37,815 nucleotides of DNA from an uncultured Phascolarctobacterium sp. (GCF_900770955.1 NZ_CAAGLX010000001.1:1-37815), one strand, 5' to 3'; shown: positions 17,218-24,899, numbered from the stretch's first letter. Notes: a model not told the origin generated them from the sequence alone. A program made the numbers and translations.

Positions 17218-17246
17218 AGTATATCATTTAAAGATTGCGGTGTCAA
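17218..17246 (-). promoter_or_regulatory. consensus promoter of the haem-utilisation operon
   Basis: Minus-strand TTGACA (17241-17246), 17-bp spacer, TATACT (17218-17223), about 150 bp before the TonB receptor. The rest of the 17066-17362 gap holds only the palindrome at 17148-17175. Confidence 0.8.
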
Positions 17247-17362
17247 GAAAAGTATGAAAACTGTTGCGATTTATTTTTACGTAAAAAATATTAAAACCAA
17301 CAAAAATTTTTACATGATACGAACCAGAATATTTTATATTCCATTTATCTGTTGCAGACAAC

Positions 17363-17392
17363 AAAAAAGACTCCCAATTTCTTGGAAGTCTT
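17363..17392 (-). terminator. terminator of the tRNA operon
   Basis: An 11-bp stem (17367-17377 with 17382-17392), one G-U wobble on the minus strand, 4-nt loop, followed by TTTTTTG. It lies 10 bp after the last tRNA gene. Confidence 0.9.
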
Positions 17393-17402
17393 GAATTGCA
17401 GT

Positions 17403-17479
17403 TGGTGGCGGCGCACGGATTCGAACCGCGGACACTGCGGGTATGAACCGCATGCTCTAGCCAACTGAGCTACGCCGCC
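17403..17479 (-). tRNA. tRNA-Met (CAU), elongator
   Basis: Cloverleaf read on the minus strand: acceptor GGCGGCG/CGCCGCC, anticodon stem TGCGG/CCGCA with loop TTCATAC (anticodon CAT), TTCGAAT T-loop, A discriminator and an encoded CCA (17403-17405). The paired 1-72 end argues against initiator. A tRNA-Ile with a lysidine-modified CAU is the alternative, but the acceptor resembles Firmicute elongator Met. Confidence 0.93.
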
Positions 17480-17483
17480 AATT

Positions 17484-17559
17484 TGGAGCTGATGACCAGG
17501 ATTGAACTGGTGACCTTATCCTTACCAAGGATACGCTCTGCCGACTGAGCTACATCAGC
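17484..17559 (-). tRNA. tRNA-Thr (GGU)
   Basis: Acceptor GCTGATG/CATCAGC, anticodon loop TTGGTAA (anticodon GGT), T-loop TTCAATC, discriminator T and encoded CCA at 17484-17486. Confidence 0.95.
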
Positions 17560-17568
17560 ATATAAAGT

Positions 17569-17644
<76 letters not shown>

Positions 17645-17653
17645 ATGTTAAGT

Positions 17654-17738
17654 TGGTGGATGGGGTTGGATTCGAACCAACGAAGCGAAACGCGGCAGAT
17701 TTACAGTCTGCTCCCTTTAACCACTCGGGAACCCATCC
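17654..17738 (-). tRNA. tRNA-Tyr (GUA)
   Basis: 85-nt class II tRNA with a long variable arm; acceptor GGATGGG/CCCATCC, anticodon stem GCAGA/TCTGC with loop CTGTAAA (anticodon GTA), encoded CCA at 17654-17656. It is the first gene of the four-tRNA operon. Confidence 0.96.
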
Positions 17739-17753
17739 ATAGGCAACATAGAT

Positions 17754-17782
17754 ATTATATTATACCAAGATGTTTTTGTCAA
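17754..17782 (-). promoter_or_regulatory. promoter of the tRNA operon
   Basis: Perfect consensus on the minus strand: TTGACA (17777-17782), 17 bp, TATAAT (17754-17759), 16 bp before the tRNA-Tyr 5' end. Confidence 0.88.
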
Positions 17783-17798
17783 GCAAAAATCTCAATCT

Positions 17799-18584
17799 TT
17801 ATTTAAGTTTTTGACGCAGTGCCTCAAACATAACTATACCGGCCGCCATAGCAACATTCAGCGATTCGGCACGTCCCTGCATAGGAATAAATACGCGCTT
17901 GTCTGCTGCCGCCAGCAAAGCATCGCTCACGCCGTTAGCCTCATTGCCCATAACAAAGGCCAGGCGTCCCTGTAAATCCGCCTTGTACAAATTATCTGCA
18001 CCGTCCAGGCAGGTAACCAGCAGCTCATAGCCGGCCTTGCGTGCCGCCTGCACAAACAGCTCCTCGCCAAGGCCACTCAGCACCGGCAGGTGGAAGAGCG
18101 AGCCCATGGAAGCACGCACTGTTTTCGGCGCGTAAATATCAGCACAGCCCTGCAGCAGCAGCAAGCCGCCAACGCCGGCAGCATCCGCTGTACGCAGCAT
18201 AGTACCGATATTACCCGGGTCGGTAACCCTGTCCAGAACCAGCAGCATCTTGCCGGATGCCAGAAAATCATCCAAGCGCTTAGTGCGCATTTCGCATACC
18301 GCGATAATTCCCTGCGGTGTTTCGGTATCAGCAATTTTTTTCAGCACCTTGTCGCTCACGCAAATAAGCTTAATCTGCTTGGCCGCAGCCTGCTCCAGCA
18401 CAGCGCGGGTACGGTCATCCTCAATCGCAGTATAAAAAATGCTCTGCACGGCACCGTAACGCACTGCCTCCTCCACAGTACGCAGGCCTTCCGCCAGGAA
18501 CAGGCCCTGCTGCTGACGATATTTCTTCTGCTTCAGCTCTGCTGCAGCCTTCACCATTGGGTTTTGCAATCCGGTAAGTTCCAT
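17799..18584 (-). CDS. TrmH/SpoU family RNA 2'-O-methyltransferase
   Basis: A 261-residue SPOUT methyltransferase that adds a methyl group from SAM to a ribose 2'-OH, most likely in 23S rRNA. An N-terminal L30e-like substrate-binding domain (about 1-95) precedes the knotted catalytic domain with motif 1 DPGNIGTMLRTADAAG (NxxxxxR), motif 2 VMGNEANGVSD and motif 3 IPMQGRAESLNVAMAA. It resembles the YsgA-type protein often found near pheS in bacilli, here 12 kb away. RlmB is the main alternative; the exact target nucleotide cannot be told. It has its own promoter at 18626-18655 and GAGGAG before the ATG. Confidence 0.88.
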   Translation of the reverse strand: MELTGLQNPMVKAAAELKQKKYRQQQGLFLAEGLRTVEEAVRYGAVQSIFYTAIEDDRTRAVLEQAAAKQIKLICVSDKVLKKIADTETPQGIIAVCEMRTKRLDDFLASGKMLLVLDRVTDPGNIGTMLRTADAAGVGGLLLLQGCADIYAPKTVRASMGSLFHLPVLSGLGEELFVQAARKAGYELLVTCLDGADNLYKADLQGRLAFVMGNEANGVSDALLAAADKRVFIPMQGRAESLNVAMAAGIVMFEALRQKLK

Positions 18585-18625
18585 CTCGTTTCTCCTCTAT
18601 ACGCAGCTAAATTACTTTTGCTACT

Positions 18626-18655
18626 ATTATACTAATATATTCCAGCCAGCGTCAA
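18626..18655 (-). promoter_or_regulatory. promoter of the TrmH-family gene
   Basis: Minus-strand TTGACG (18650-18655), 18-bp spacer, TATAAT (18626-18631). The -35 box directly abuts the stop codon of the AEC transporter gene. Confidence 0.7.
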
Positions 18656-19582
18656 TCAGCCATTTATTATAATGAAGAAGGCTGTAAAAAGAACAACGCT
18701 GGTTATAATCGTTAATGAATTAAACAGGCTGGCCAGCTGTACATTAGCTCCCAGCTTTTCCACAAAAATCGGCCCGATAATCGTGCAGGGTGCCATAAAG
18801 GCCAGCGCTATAACATAATTTATTTCCTGCTTGAACGGCGCCAGATAAATAAAGGCTGCGGCGCACGCCAGTGATACCGCATAACGCACGCTGAACAGCT
18901 CCTTGACGTAGCCCATGGCCCGCTTATCCAGCTTAATTTCAAACATCATGCCAATCATCAGCATACTCAAAAACGGGTTGCCTGTGCCCACAATCTCGGT
19001 AAACGTGTACACGCTCTTGGGGAAGTGTACGCCTGCAAGCGACAGCACCAGCATGCTGATATATACAACAAACGGCACCGAATGCAGCAGCTTGTCTGTA
19101 ATATTCTTCACGCTGAATTTGTCCTTGCGTCCGTCCGCATAACCGATGCAGGATGATGTCAGCGCGTAGGTCATGCCGGTACACATAATGGAATTGCCCA
19201 CGTCAAACATACACAGGCCGACTACGGCAAAGGGAGTTAAAAAGGCCTGCGCAAACGGCAGCGTAAAGCAGCCTACATTATAACCCGCAAGGCTGAAGAT
19301 ATAGAAAATCTTGGTTGCCGGCGTATCACCACGCGTCAGCATCAACGAAACAAACAGCATAAACAGGTTGCCGCATAAGCCTAAAAATACGGCAGCAATT
19401 AAAGAATAATCCATCTCAAAATGCGCAAAGCTGTTGATTACGGCACATGGCAGCGTAATATTCAAAACAATTTTGCTTACAACCTGATAATCTGTCGGTG
19501 CAAAAAAGCCGCGGCGCTTGCAGATATAGCCTATAAGTATGATGAGTACAAAGGCCAGGGCTTTACTTAAAACTACTAACAT
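18656..19582 (-). CDS. AEC family transporter (auxin efflux carrier-like)
   Basis: A polytopic inner-membrane protein with about ten hydrophobic segments and the AEC/Mem_trans pattern: an N-terminal MLVVLSKALAFVLIILIGYICKRRGFF, TLPCAVINSFAHF, and a central GYNVGCFTLPFAQAFL crossover. Bacterial members export or import small organic anions such as malate or malonate; the substrate here is unknown. I start it at the ATG at 19580-19582, 9 bp after GAGGGG and at the first membrane helix; the frame extends 14 codons further but into the rplT terminator. A TATAAT at 19602-19607 right beside the terminator T tract may serve as its -10. Confidence 0.85.
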   Translation of the reverse strand: MLVVLSKALAFVLIILIGYICKRRGFFAPTDYQVVSKIVLNITLPCAVINSFAHFEMDYSLIAAVFLGLCGNLFMLFVSLMLTRGDTPATKIFYIFSLAGYNVGCFTLPFAQAFLTPFAVVGLCMFDVGNSIMCTGMTYALTSSCIGYADGRKDKFSVKNITDKLLHSVPFVVYISMLVLSLAGVHFPKSVYTFTEIVGTGNPFLSMLMIGMMFEIKLDKRAMGYVKELFSVRYAVSLACAAAFIYLAPFKQEINYVIALAFMAPCTIIGPIFVEKLGANVQLASLFNSLTIITSVVLFTAFFIIING

Positions 19583-19611
19583 AAAACTAAACCCCTCACA
19601 AATTATAAAAA

Positions 19612-19643
19612 AGCCTGCTCCCATGCATGCACAGGAGCAGGCT
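19612..19643 (-). terminator. terminator of the infC-rpmI-rplT operon
   Basis: A perfect 10-bp GC-rich stem AGCCTGCTCC/GGAGCAGGCT with a 12-nt loop, followed on the minus strand by TTTTTTATAAT. It lies 41 bp after rplT. Confidence 0.93.
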
Positions 19644-19683
19644 CAGACCAGCGCCTACGCACCAGTCAGTATTTACTTTACTC

Positions 19684-20037
19684 TTACAGAGCAGCTTTTG
19701 CAGCTTCTACCAGTTTAGCGAAAGCAGCAGAATCATAGATAGCCATGTCAGCCATAACTTTGCGGTTCATTTCGATGCCAGCTTTGGTCAGGCCGCAGAT
19801 GAAACGGCTGTAGCTCAGGCCGTTAGCACGGGTAGCAGCGTTGATACGAGCAATCCACAGACGACGGAACTCGCGTTTTTTAGCGCGACGGTCACGACGA
19901 GCATAGGACAGAGCTTTCATTACCAGCTCGTTAGCTTTTTTGAATTGTTTGCTGCGGGAACCATAGTAACCTTTAGCCAGTTTCAGAATGTGTTTATGAC
20001 GACGATGAGCGGTTACGCCCACTTTAACTCTTGCCAT
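19684..20037 (-). CDS. rplT: 50S ribosomal protein L20
   Basis: The 117-residue protein starts MARVKVGVTAHRRHKHILKL and is highly basic, as L20 is: it binds 23S rRNA early in 50S assembly. The central QFKKANELVMKALSYARRDR and AATRANGLSYSRFICGLTKA are family hallmarks. In Firmicutes L20 also represses its own operon by binding the leader; the leader at 20860-20975 fits this. It follows rpmI by 28 bp and ends the operon. Confidence 0.98.
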   Translation of the reverse strand: MARVKVGVTAHRRHKHILKLAKGYYGSRSKQFKKANELVMKALSYARRDRRAKKREFRRLWIARINAATRANGLSYSRFICGLTKAGIEMNRKVMADMAIYDSAAFAKLVEAAKAAL

Positions 20038-20065
20038 TGTTAGTATCCTCCTTTAAATCTCTTAA

Positions 20066-20263
20066 TTATGCGTACGGGAGCATTTTTGCTACATGCTCTT
20101 TGTCAGTCTTGTGCACCAGAGCAGCTTTGCGCAGGTTTCTCTTACGTGCAGGAGATTTATGTTCGAGAATGTGGCTCTTGAAGTTTTTAAAATGTTTGAA
20201 TTCACCAGAAGCAGTTTTTTTGAAGCGCTTTGCAGCAGCTCTACGGGTTTTCATTTTCGGCAT
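20066..20263 (-). CDS. rpmI: 50S ribosomal protein L35
   Basis: A 65-residue basic protein beginning MPKMKTRRAAAKRFKKTASG, with FKSHILEHKSPARKRNLRKA in the middle; length and sequence are typical of L35. It sits between infC and rplT, 17 bp after infC, in the universally conserved order. Confidence 0.98.
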   Translation of the reverse strand: MPKMKTRRAAAKRFKKTASGEFKHFKNFKSHILEHKSPARKRNLRKAALVHKTDKEHVAKMLPYA

Positions 20264-20280
20264 TGTGATTTCCTCCTCTA

Positions 20281-20799
20281 TTATTTAGCAGGTTTCGGCG
20301 CAACAATCATAATCATGTTTTTGCCTTCTAATTTTGGAACTCTTTCTACGACGGCAATTTCTTTCAACTGCTGTGCCATACGATTCAGCAGCACCTCGCC
20401 AAGCTCAGGATGAGACAGTTCGCGGCCGCGGAACATGATGGTAACTTTTACCTTATCGCCATCTTCCAGGAAACGTACTGCATTCTTATACTTAACATTG
20501 AAGTCGTGGTCCTCGATACCGGGACGCAGCTTAACTTCTTTAATGTCGAAGGTCTTTTGCTTCTTACGAGCTTCTTTTTCGCGTTTTTGCTGCTCGTAAC
20601 GATACTTGCCATAATCCATAATCCGGCACACAGGCGGTTTTGCTGTCGGAGCAATTTCGACTAAGTCCAGATGATTTTCTAATGCAAGCTTCAGAGCGTC
20701 ACGGCTGGACATAATGCCAAGCTGTTCGCCCCCATTGGCAATAACACGCACTTCACGCGCACGAATTTCTTCGTTAATACGCAAGCTTTCCTTACTTAT
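20281..20799 (-). CDS. infC: translation initiation factor IF-3, probable AUA start
   Basis: IF-3 binds the 30S subunit, prevents premature subunit joining and proofreads the start codon. The N-domain (INEEIRAREVRVIANGGEQLG) and C-domain (SHPELGEVLLNRM) are both present and the length is about 172. No ATG or GTG starts the frame. A TTG at 20782-20784 would give MRINEE with only a weak AAGGA 4 bp away. An AUA at 20797-20799 lies 9 bp after a perfect GGAGG (20809-20813) and gives (M)SKESLRINEE, the normal family N-terminus; Geobacillus infC uses AUU at this place. IF-3 discriminates against such starts, giving autoregulation. An in-frame ATT at 20803-20805 is only 3 bp from the SD. Confidence 0.9.
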   Translation of the reverse strand: MSKESLRINEEIRAREVRVIANGGEQLGIMSSRDALKLALENHLDLVEIAPTAKPPVCRIMDYGKYRYEQQKREKEARKKQKTFDIKEVKLRPGIEDHDFNVKYKNAVRFLEDGDKVKVTIMFRGRELSHPELGEVLLNRMAQQLKEIAVVERVPKLEGKNMIMIVAPKPAK

Positions 20800-20859
20800 A
20801 ACAATTCACCTCCATGAACATCAGATAAGCAATTAGTGCTTATAAAATCTGTAACATAC

Positions 20860-20975
20860 CAGATATAAGCAAAACAAAAAGCGGGCAGAACAAATTCCAC
20901 CCGCATGAATATCATATCCAACCCTGTCGAGCGCTTGCCGCAAGGTGAGAAGCGAGTGGCTTCTGCTTTGTTACT
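20860..20975 (-). promoter_or_regulatory. infC operon leader with attenuator (L20-leader type)
   Basis: The minus-strand leader holds a terminator hairpin, GCGGGTGGAA (20895-20904) with TTCTGCCCGC (20881-20890), then TTTTT (20876-20880). An upstream CCACTCGC (20952-20959) is complementary, with one wobble, to the left arm GCGGGTGG (20897-20904), so terminator and antiterminator are mutually exclusive. The segment AGAAGCCACTCGCTTCTC at the 5' end also folds on itself (AGAAGC/GCTTCT). This is the architecture expected for autoregulation by ribosomal protein L20. Confidence 0.78.
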
Positions 20976-20980
20976 AGAAT

Positions 20981-21009
20981 ATGATAACACATAGCCCGAA
21001 AACTGTCAA
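20981..21009 (-). promoter_or_regulatory. promoter of infC-rpmI-rplT
   Basis: Minus-strand TTGACA (21004-21009), 17 bp, TATCAT (20981-20986). The -35 lies inside the loop and arm of a hairpin that follows the dnaJ stop (20999-21024). Confidence 0.85.
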
Positions 21010-21023
21010 GCTATTTACAGTTT

Positions 21024-22175
21024 TTATTTAAAAAGATTTTTGATTTTATTGAAGAAGCTCTTTTCCTCGGGACTGATATTATCCTTGCTGATTTCGCCGA
21101 AGCTGCGCAGTGCTTCCTTCTGCTTATCGTTCAGCTTAGTCGGCACAACTACCTTGATGCGCACCAGCTGATCGCCGCGCAGACCGCCGCGCAGGCTGGG
21201 GATGCCCTTCTCCTTCAGGCGCAGCACCTTGCCGGGCTGAGTGCCTTCGGGAACCTTAACGGTTACCTGACCATCCAGCGTAGGAACCTTAATCTCAGCT
21301 CCCAAGGTTGCCTGTACGATATTGACAGGTACCTCGCACAGAACAGTAGTGCCGTCACGTTCAAAGAACTTGTGTGGCTTCACGTACAGATATACGTAAA
21401 GATCACCGCTCTGACCGCCCTTAGCACCGGCCTCGCCCTCGCCGCTTACGCGCAGACGGGAGCCGTTATCTACACCTGCAGGGATTTTTACCTTCAGGCG
21501 TTTATTCTTCTTCACGGTACCCTTGCCGCGGCATTCCTTGCAGGGCTTGGAAATAATCTTGCCCTCGCCGTGGCACTTGGAGCACGGACGCTCATTTACC
21601 ATCTGACCGAACATGGTGTTCTGGGTGAAGCGTACATAACCGGAGCCATGACATTCAGGACAGGTTTCAACCTTGGAGCCGGGCTCTGCACCATCACCAT
21701 GGCAATGGTCGCAGGTTTCGTCGCGATACAGGTTGATTTCCTTCTCTACGCCGAAAGCTGCCTCTTCAAAGGTAATTTCCATATCAAAGCGCAAATCCGC
21801 ACCGCGCTGCGGGCCCGCTTCACGGCCGCCGCGACCGCGTCCCTGGCCGCCGAAGAACATATCAAAAATATCCTCCATGCCACCGCCGCCGAAGCCGCCG
21901 AAGCCACCGCCGAACGGATTACCGCCGGCACCGCCTGCTGTCTGCGCCTGTTCGAAGGCATCAGGGCCAAGCTGATCATACTGCTGGCGCTTCTGCTCAT
22001 CGGAAAGGACGCTGTAAGCCTCATTGGCTTCCTTGAATTTGTTCATGGCTTCTTCGTTGCCCTTATTGCGGTCAGGATGATATTTCAGGGCCAGTTTACG
22101 GAATGCTTTTTTTATTTCGTCCTGGGAAGCGGTTTTGCTTACTCCCAGTACCTCATAATAATCTCTCTTAGCCAA
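21024..22175 (-). CDS. dnaJ: chaperone protein DnaJ (type I Hsp40)
   Basis: DnaJ delivers unfolded clients to DnaK and stimulates its ATPase. The 383 residues have the J domain with HPD (33-35), a Gly/Phe-rich linker (about 78-122), four zinc motifs CxxCxGxG (starting at 155, 172, 198 and 212) and the C-terminal substrate-binding barrels. The start is TTG (22173-22175), 8 bp after AGGAGG; no ATG fits the family N-terminus MAKRDYYEVLGV. It is the last gene of the heat-shock operon. A separate promoter-like pair and a hairpin lie in the 151-bp gap after dnaK. Confidence 0.97.
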   Translation of the reverse strand: MAKRDYYEVLGVSKTASQDEIKKAFRKLALKYHPDRNKGNEEAMNKFKEANEAYSVLSDEQKRQQYDQLGPDAFEQAQTAGGAGGNPFGGGFGGFGGGGMEDIFDMFFGGQGRGRGGREAGPQRGADLRFDMEITFEEAAFGVEKEINLYRDETCDHCHGDGAEPGSKVETCPECHGSGYVRFTQNTMFGQMVNERPCSKCHGEGKIISKPCKECRGKGTVKKNKRLKVKIPAGVDNGSRLRVSGEGEAGAKGGQSGDLYVYLYVKPHKFFERDGTTVLCEVPVNIVQATLGAEIKVPTLDGQVTVKVPEGTQPGKVLRLKEKGIPSLRGGLRGDQLVRIKVVVPTKLNDKQKEALRSFGEISKDNISPEEKSFFNKIKNLFK

Positions 22176-22225
22176 AACAGGCGCCTCCTAAAACTTTTCT
22201 ACCGAATATTATTTAAGCATATAAT

Positions 22226-22263
22226 GCCCAGATGCATGATGGCGGTTGCCACAGCAGCTGGGC
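22226..22263 (-). other. hairpin in the dnaK-dnaJ gap
   Basis: Outer arms GCCCAG/CTGGGC (22226-22231 with 22258-22263) enclose an inner TGGC-GGTT-GCCA stem (22240-22251). There is no T tract, so it is more likely an mRNA processing or stability element than a terminator. Confidence 0.5.
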
Positions 22264-22269
22264 ACTAAT

Positions 22270-22298
22270 ATTATATTACTTTTTTACGTCTGCAGCAA
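22270..22298 (-). promoter_or_regulatory. possible internal promoter for dnaJ
   Basis: Minus-strand TTGCTG (22293-22298), 17-bp spacer, TATAAT (22270-22275), downstream of the dnaK stop and 95 bp before dnaJ. It carries no CIRCE, so it could give heat-independent dnaJ expression. Confidence 0.5.
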
Positions 22299-22326
22299 CA
22301 GCACAGATGATGCTTTATCGACAGCC

Positions 22327-24186
22327 TTATTTCTTGTCGTCGTCAACTACTTCCGCGTCAACTACGTCATCATCGGCTTTTTTAGCACCTTGTGCACCTT
22401 GAGCACCTGCTGCGCCTTGTGCGCCTGCAGCACCCTCTTGTGCCTGAGTTTCTTTGTAAAGCTCAGCGCTCAGCTCGTACAGCGGTTTGGTAAGAGCTTC
22501 GGTATCAGCTTTAATCTTGTCAAGGTCGTCGCCCTTCATGGTTTCTTTCAGGGTGTCAACAGCAGCTTTAACCTTAGCGATTAATTCGTCCTTGCCTTTG
22601 CCTTCCATGTCTTTCATGGTCTTTTCAGCCTGATAGCACATGTTGTCAGCCTGGTTACGAACTTCTACGCCTTCCTTACGTTTCTTATCAGCTTCAGCGT
22701 TAGCTTCTGCTTCTTTAACCATTCTTTCTACTTCGTCCTTATCCAGGGTGCCGGAGGAAGTAATGGTGATTTTTTGTTCTTTGCCAGTGCCAAGGTCTTT
22801 AGCGCTTACGTTAACGATACCGTTAGCATCGATGTCGAAGGAAACTTCGATTTTAGGAATTCCACGCGGTGCAGCCGGAATGCCGGACAGTTCGAAGCGG
22901 CCCAGAGTTTTGTTGTCTGCAGCCATTTCACGTTCACCTTGCAGAACATGGATATCAACGGAAGGCTGGTTATCTGCAGCGGTAGAGAATACCTGTTTCT
23001 TAGAGGTCGGGATGGTGGTGTTGCGGTCGATAATCTTGGTGAATACACCGCCGAGGGTTTCAATACCCAGGGACAACGGAGTTACATCCAGCAGCAGTAC
23101 GTTGCCGGTACCTTCTTCACCGGAGAGAACGCCGGCCTGGATAGCAGCACCTACTGCAACACATTCATCCGGGTTAACTCCTTTGTAAGGCTCTTTGCCC
23201 ATGAATGCTTTGATAGCAGCCTGTACAGCCGGGATACGGGAAGAACCGCCGACCAGGATTACTTTGCTGATATCGCTTGTGGAAAGACCTGCATCGCTCA
23301 TAGCCTGACGAACAGGACCCATGGTACGTTCAACCAGATCAGCAGTCATTGCTTCGAATTTAGCACGGGTCAGGTCCATATCCAGATGTTTCGGGCCGTC
23401 AGCACCTGCAGTGATGAACGGCAGGTTGATGTTGGTGCTCATAACGCCGGACAATTCGATTTTAGCTTTTTCAGCAGCCTCACGCAGACGTTGCATAGCC
23501 ATACGGTCGGTAGAAAGGTCAATGCCTTCAGCTTTCTTGAATTCGTCAACCATCCAATCCATGATTTTCTTATCGAAGTCATCGCCGCCCAGATGAGTAT
23601 CACCGTTGGTTGCTTTTACTTCAAATACGCCATCGCCGACATCCAGAATGGATACATCGAAGGTGCCGCCGCCAAGGTCATATACCATGATGGTATGGTC
23701 GTCAGTTTTATCAATGCCGTATGCCAGAGAAGCAGCGGTAGGCTCGTTGACGATACGCAGAACATCAAGGCCTGCAATCTTGCCTGCGTCTTTAGTAGCC
23801 TGACGTTGGCTGTCATTGAAGTATGCCGGAACAGTGATAACTGCCTGGGATACGGTTTCGCCCAGATATGCTTCTGCATCAGCTTTCAGTTTTTGCAGAA
23901 TCATTGCGGAAATTTCTTCCGGGGAATATTTTTTGTCATCGACAGTTACTCTGTAAGAGCCTTCGCCCATGTGACGTTTGATGGAGCTGATGGTTCTGTC
24001 AGGGTTGGAAACTGCCTGACGTTTTGCCAGCTGACCAACAAGACGCTCGCCGTTTTTAGCAAAGCCTACAACAGACGGGGTTAAGCGGCTGCCTTCCTGG
24101 TTAGTGATGACGGTAGGTTCGCCGCCTTCCATAACTGCAACAACACTATTAGTAGTACCTAAGTCAATACCAATTACTTTAGCCAT
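22327..24186 (-). CDS. dnaK: chaperone protein DnaK (Hsp70)
   Basis: DnaK is the cytoplasmic Hsp70 that binds exposed hydrophobic segments in an ATP-controlled cycle with DnaJ and GrpE. The ATG at 24184-24186, 6 bp after AGGAGG, gives MAKVIGIDLGTTNSVVAVME; the frame runs 17 codons further without support. The 619-residue length is normal. Visible are the phosphate-1 loop IDLGTTNS, VITVPAYFNDSQRQATKDAG, the phosphate-2 IMVYDLGGGTFDVSIL, the DVTPLSLGIETLGG linker region with the substrate-binding domain, and an acidic tail VVDAEVVDDDKK. A Gly/Ala/Gln-rich segment (AAGAQGAAGAQGAQGAKK) precedes the tail. It is third in the operon; the 107-bp gap after grpE contains an 18-nt near-palindrome ATGCGGCAGCTGCTGCAT. 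Confidence 0.99.
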   Translation of the reverse strand: MAKVIGIDLGTTNSVVAVMEGGEPTVITNQEGSRLTPSVVGFAKNGERLVGQLAKRQAVSNPDRTISSIKRHMGEGSYRVTVDDKKYSPEEISAMILQKLKADAEAYLGETVSQAVITVPAYFNDSQRQATKDAGKIAGLDVLRIVNEPTAASLAYGIDKTDDHTIMVYDLGGGTFDVSILDVGDGVFEVKATNGDTHLGGDDFDKKIMDWMVDEFKKAEGIDLSTDRMAMQRLREAAEKAKIELSGVMSTNINLPFITAGADGPKHLDMDLTRAKFEAMTADLVERTMGPVRQAMSDAGLSTSDISKVILVGGSSRIPAVQAAIKAFMGKEPYKGVNPDECVAVGAAIQAGVLSGEEGTGNVLLLDVTPLSLGIETLGGVFTKIIDRNTTIPTSKKQVFSTAADNQPSVDIHVLQGEREMAADNKTLGRFELSGIPAAPRGIPKIEVSFDIDANGIVNVSAKDLGTGKEQKITITSSGTLDKDEVERMVKEAEANAEADKKRKEGVEVRNQADNMCYQAEKTMKDMEGKGKDELIAKVKAAVDTLKETMKGDDLDKIKADTEALTKPLYELSAELYKETQAQEGAAGAQGAAGAQGAQGAKKADDDVVDAEVVDDDKK

Positions 24187-24293
24187 GATTTTTATCCTCC
24201 TGATTACTATCCTTCGGTGATGCAGCAGCTGCCGCATTTTTACCGAATCGATGTGATATATTTTTTAAATTTATTGTGAAGAGCACGCCAGCT

Positions 24294-24881
24294 TTATTCG
24301 TTGGTGTTTACTCTTACCTTACTGTGACGGATAACCTTGTCACCCAGCTTATAGCCTTTTTCGAAAACCATATCTACGATTTCATCATCCAGCTCCGGAT
24401 TATGACCGCGCATTACGGCTTCGTGGATGTTCGGGTCAAATTTAGCATTTTGAGCTTCAATTTCTTCTACCTTCAGATCCTTGAAGGCGTCTTCAAACTG
24501 ACGGCGGATTTTTTTCATACCGTCGACAACTGCATCCACATTATCGCCCTTTTCGACGCTTGCTTCAGCACGCTCAAAATTATCTAAAACCTTCAAGAAC
24601 TTGCCCACCACATTTGCTGTTACAAAGGTGGAAAGCTGTTCCTTTTCTATATTGGTGCGACGGCGGAAGTTTTCAAAATCGGCCTGCAATCTCAACAAAC
24701 GATTTTGCAGCTCTTCGATTTTGGCATCCTTCGGGTCAACCTCAGGCTCAGCGGCTTCCTCCGCATTTTTGGCATCTTCAGCTTTTTCAGCTTCTGCAGC
24801 TTCCGCAGTTTCCTGTTCGGCAGCCTTCGCTTCCGCAGCCTCCTGCTCAGCCTGTTTTTCTTTCATTTCATTATCCTGCAA
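24294..24881 (-). CDS. grpE: nucleotide exchange factor GrpE
   Basis: GrpE is the dimeric factor that releases ADP from DnaK. The 195 residues have a long Ala/Glu-rich, low-complexity N-terminus (about 1-50), a coiled-coil region (NRLLRLQADFENFRRRTNIE) and the C-terminal beta domain (NPNIHEAVMRG-like segment, VFEKGYKLGDKVIRHSKVRV). The start is TTG at 24879-24881 (MQDNEMKEK), 7 bp after AGGAGG; the ATG five codons later lacks an SD. The gene lies 18 bp after hrcA. Confidence 0.97.
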   Translation of the reverse strand: MQDNEMKEKQAEQEAAEAKAAEQETAEAAEAEKAEDAKNAEEAAEPEVDPKDAKIEELQNRLLRLQADFENFRRRTNIEKEQLSTFVTANVVGKFLKVLDNFERAEASVEKGDNVDAVVDGMKKIRRQFEDAFKDLKVEEIEAQNAKFDPNIHEAVMRGHNPELDDEIVDMVFEKGYKLGDKVIRHSKVRVNTNE

Positions 24882-24899
24882 GGGTCTTCCTCCTTAGTT

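Noticed and set aside
17224..17245. Fur box at the haem operon promoter
   Set aside because: AT-rich ATGATATA-like sequence is present, but it does not form the GATAATGATAATCATTATC pattern well enough to call.
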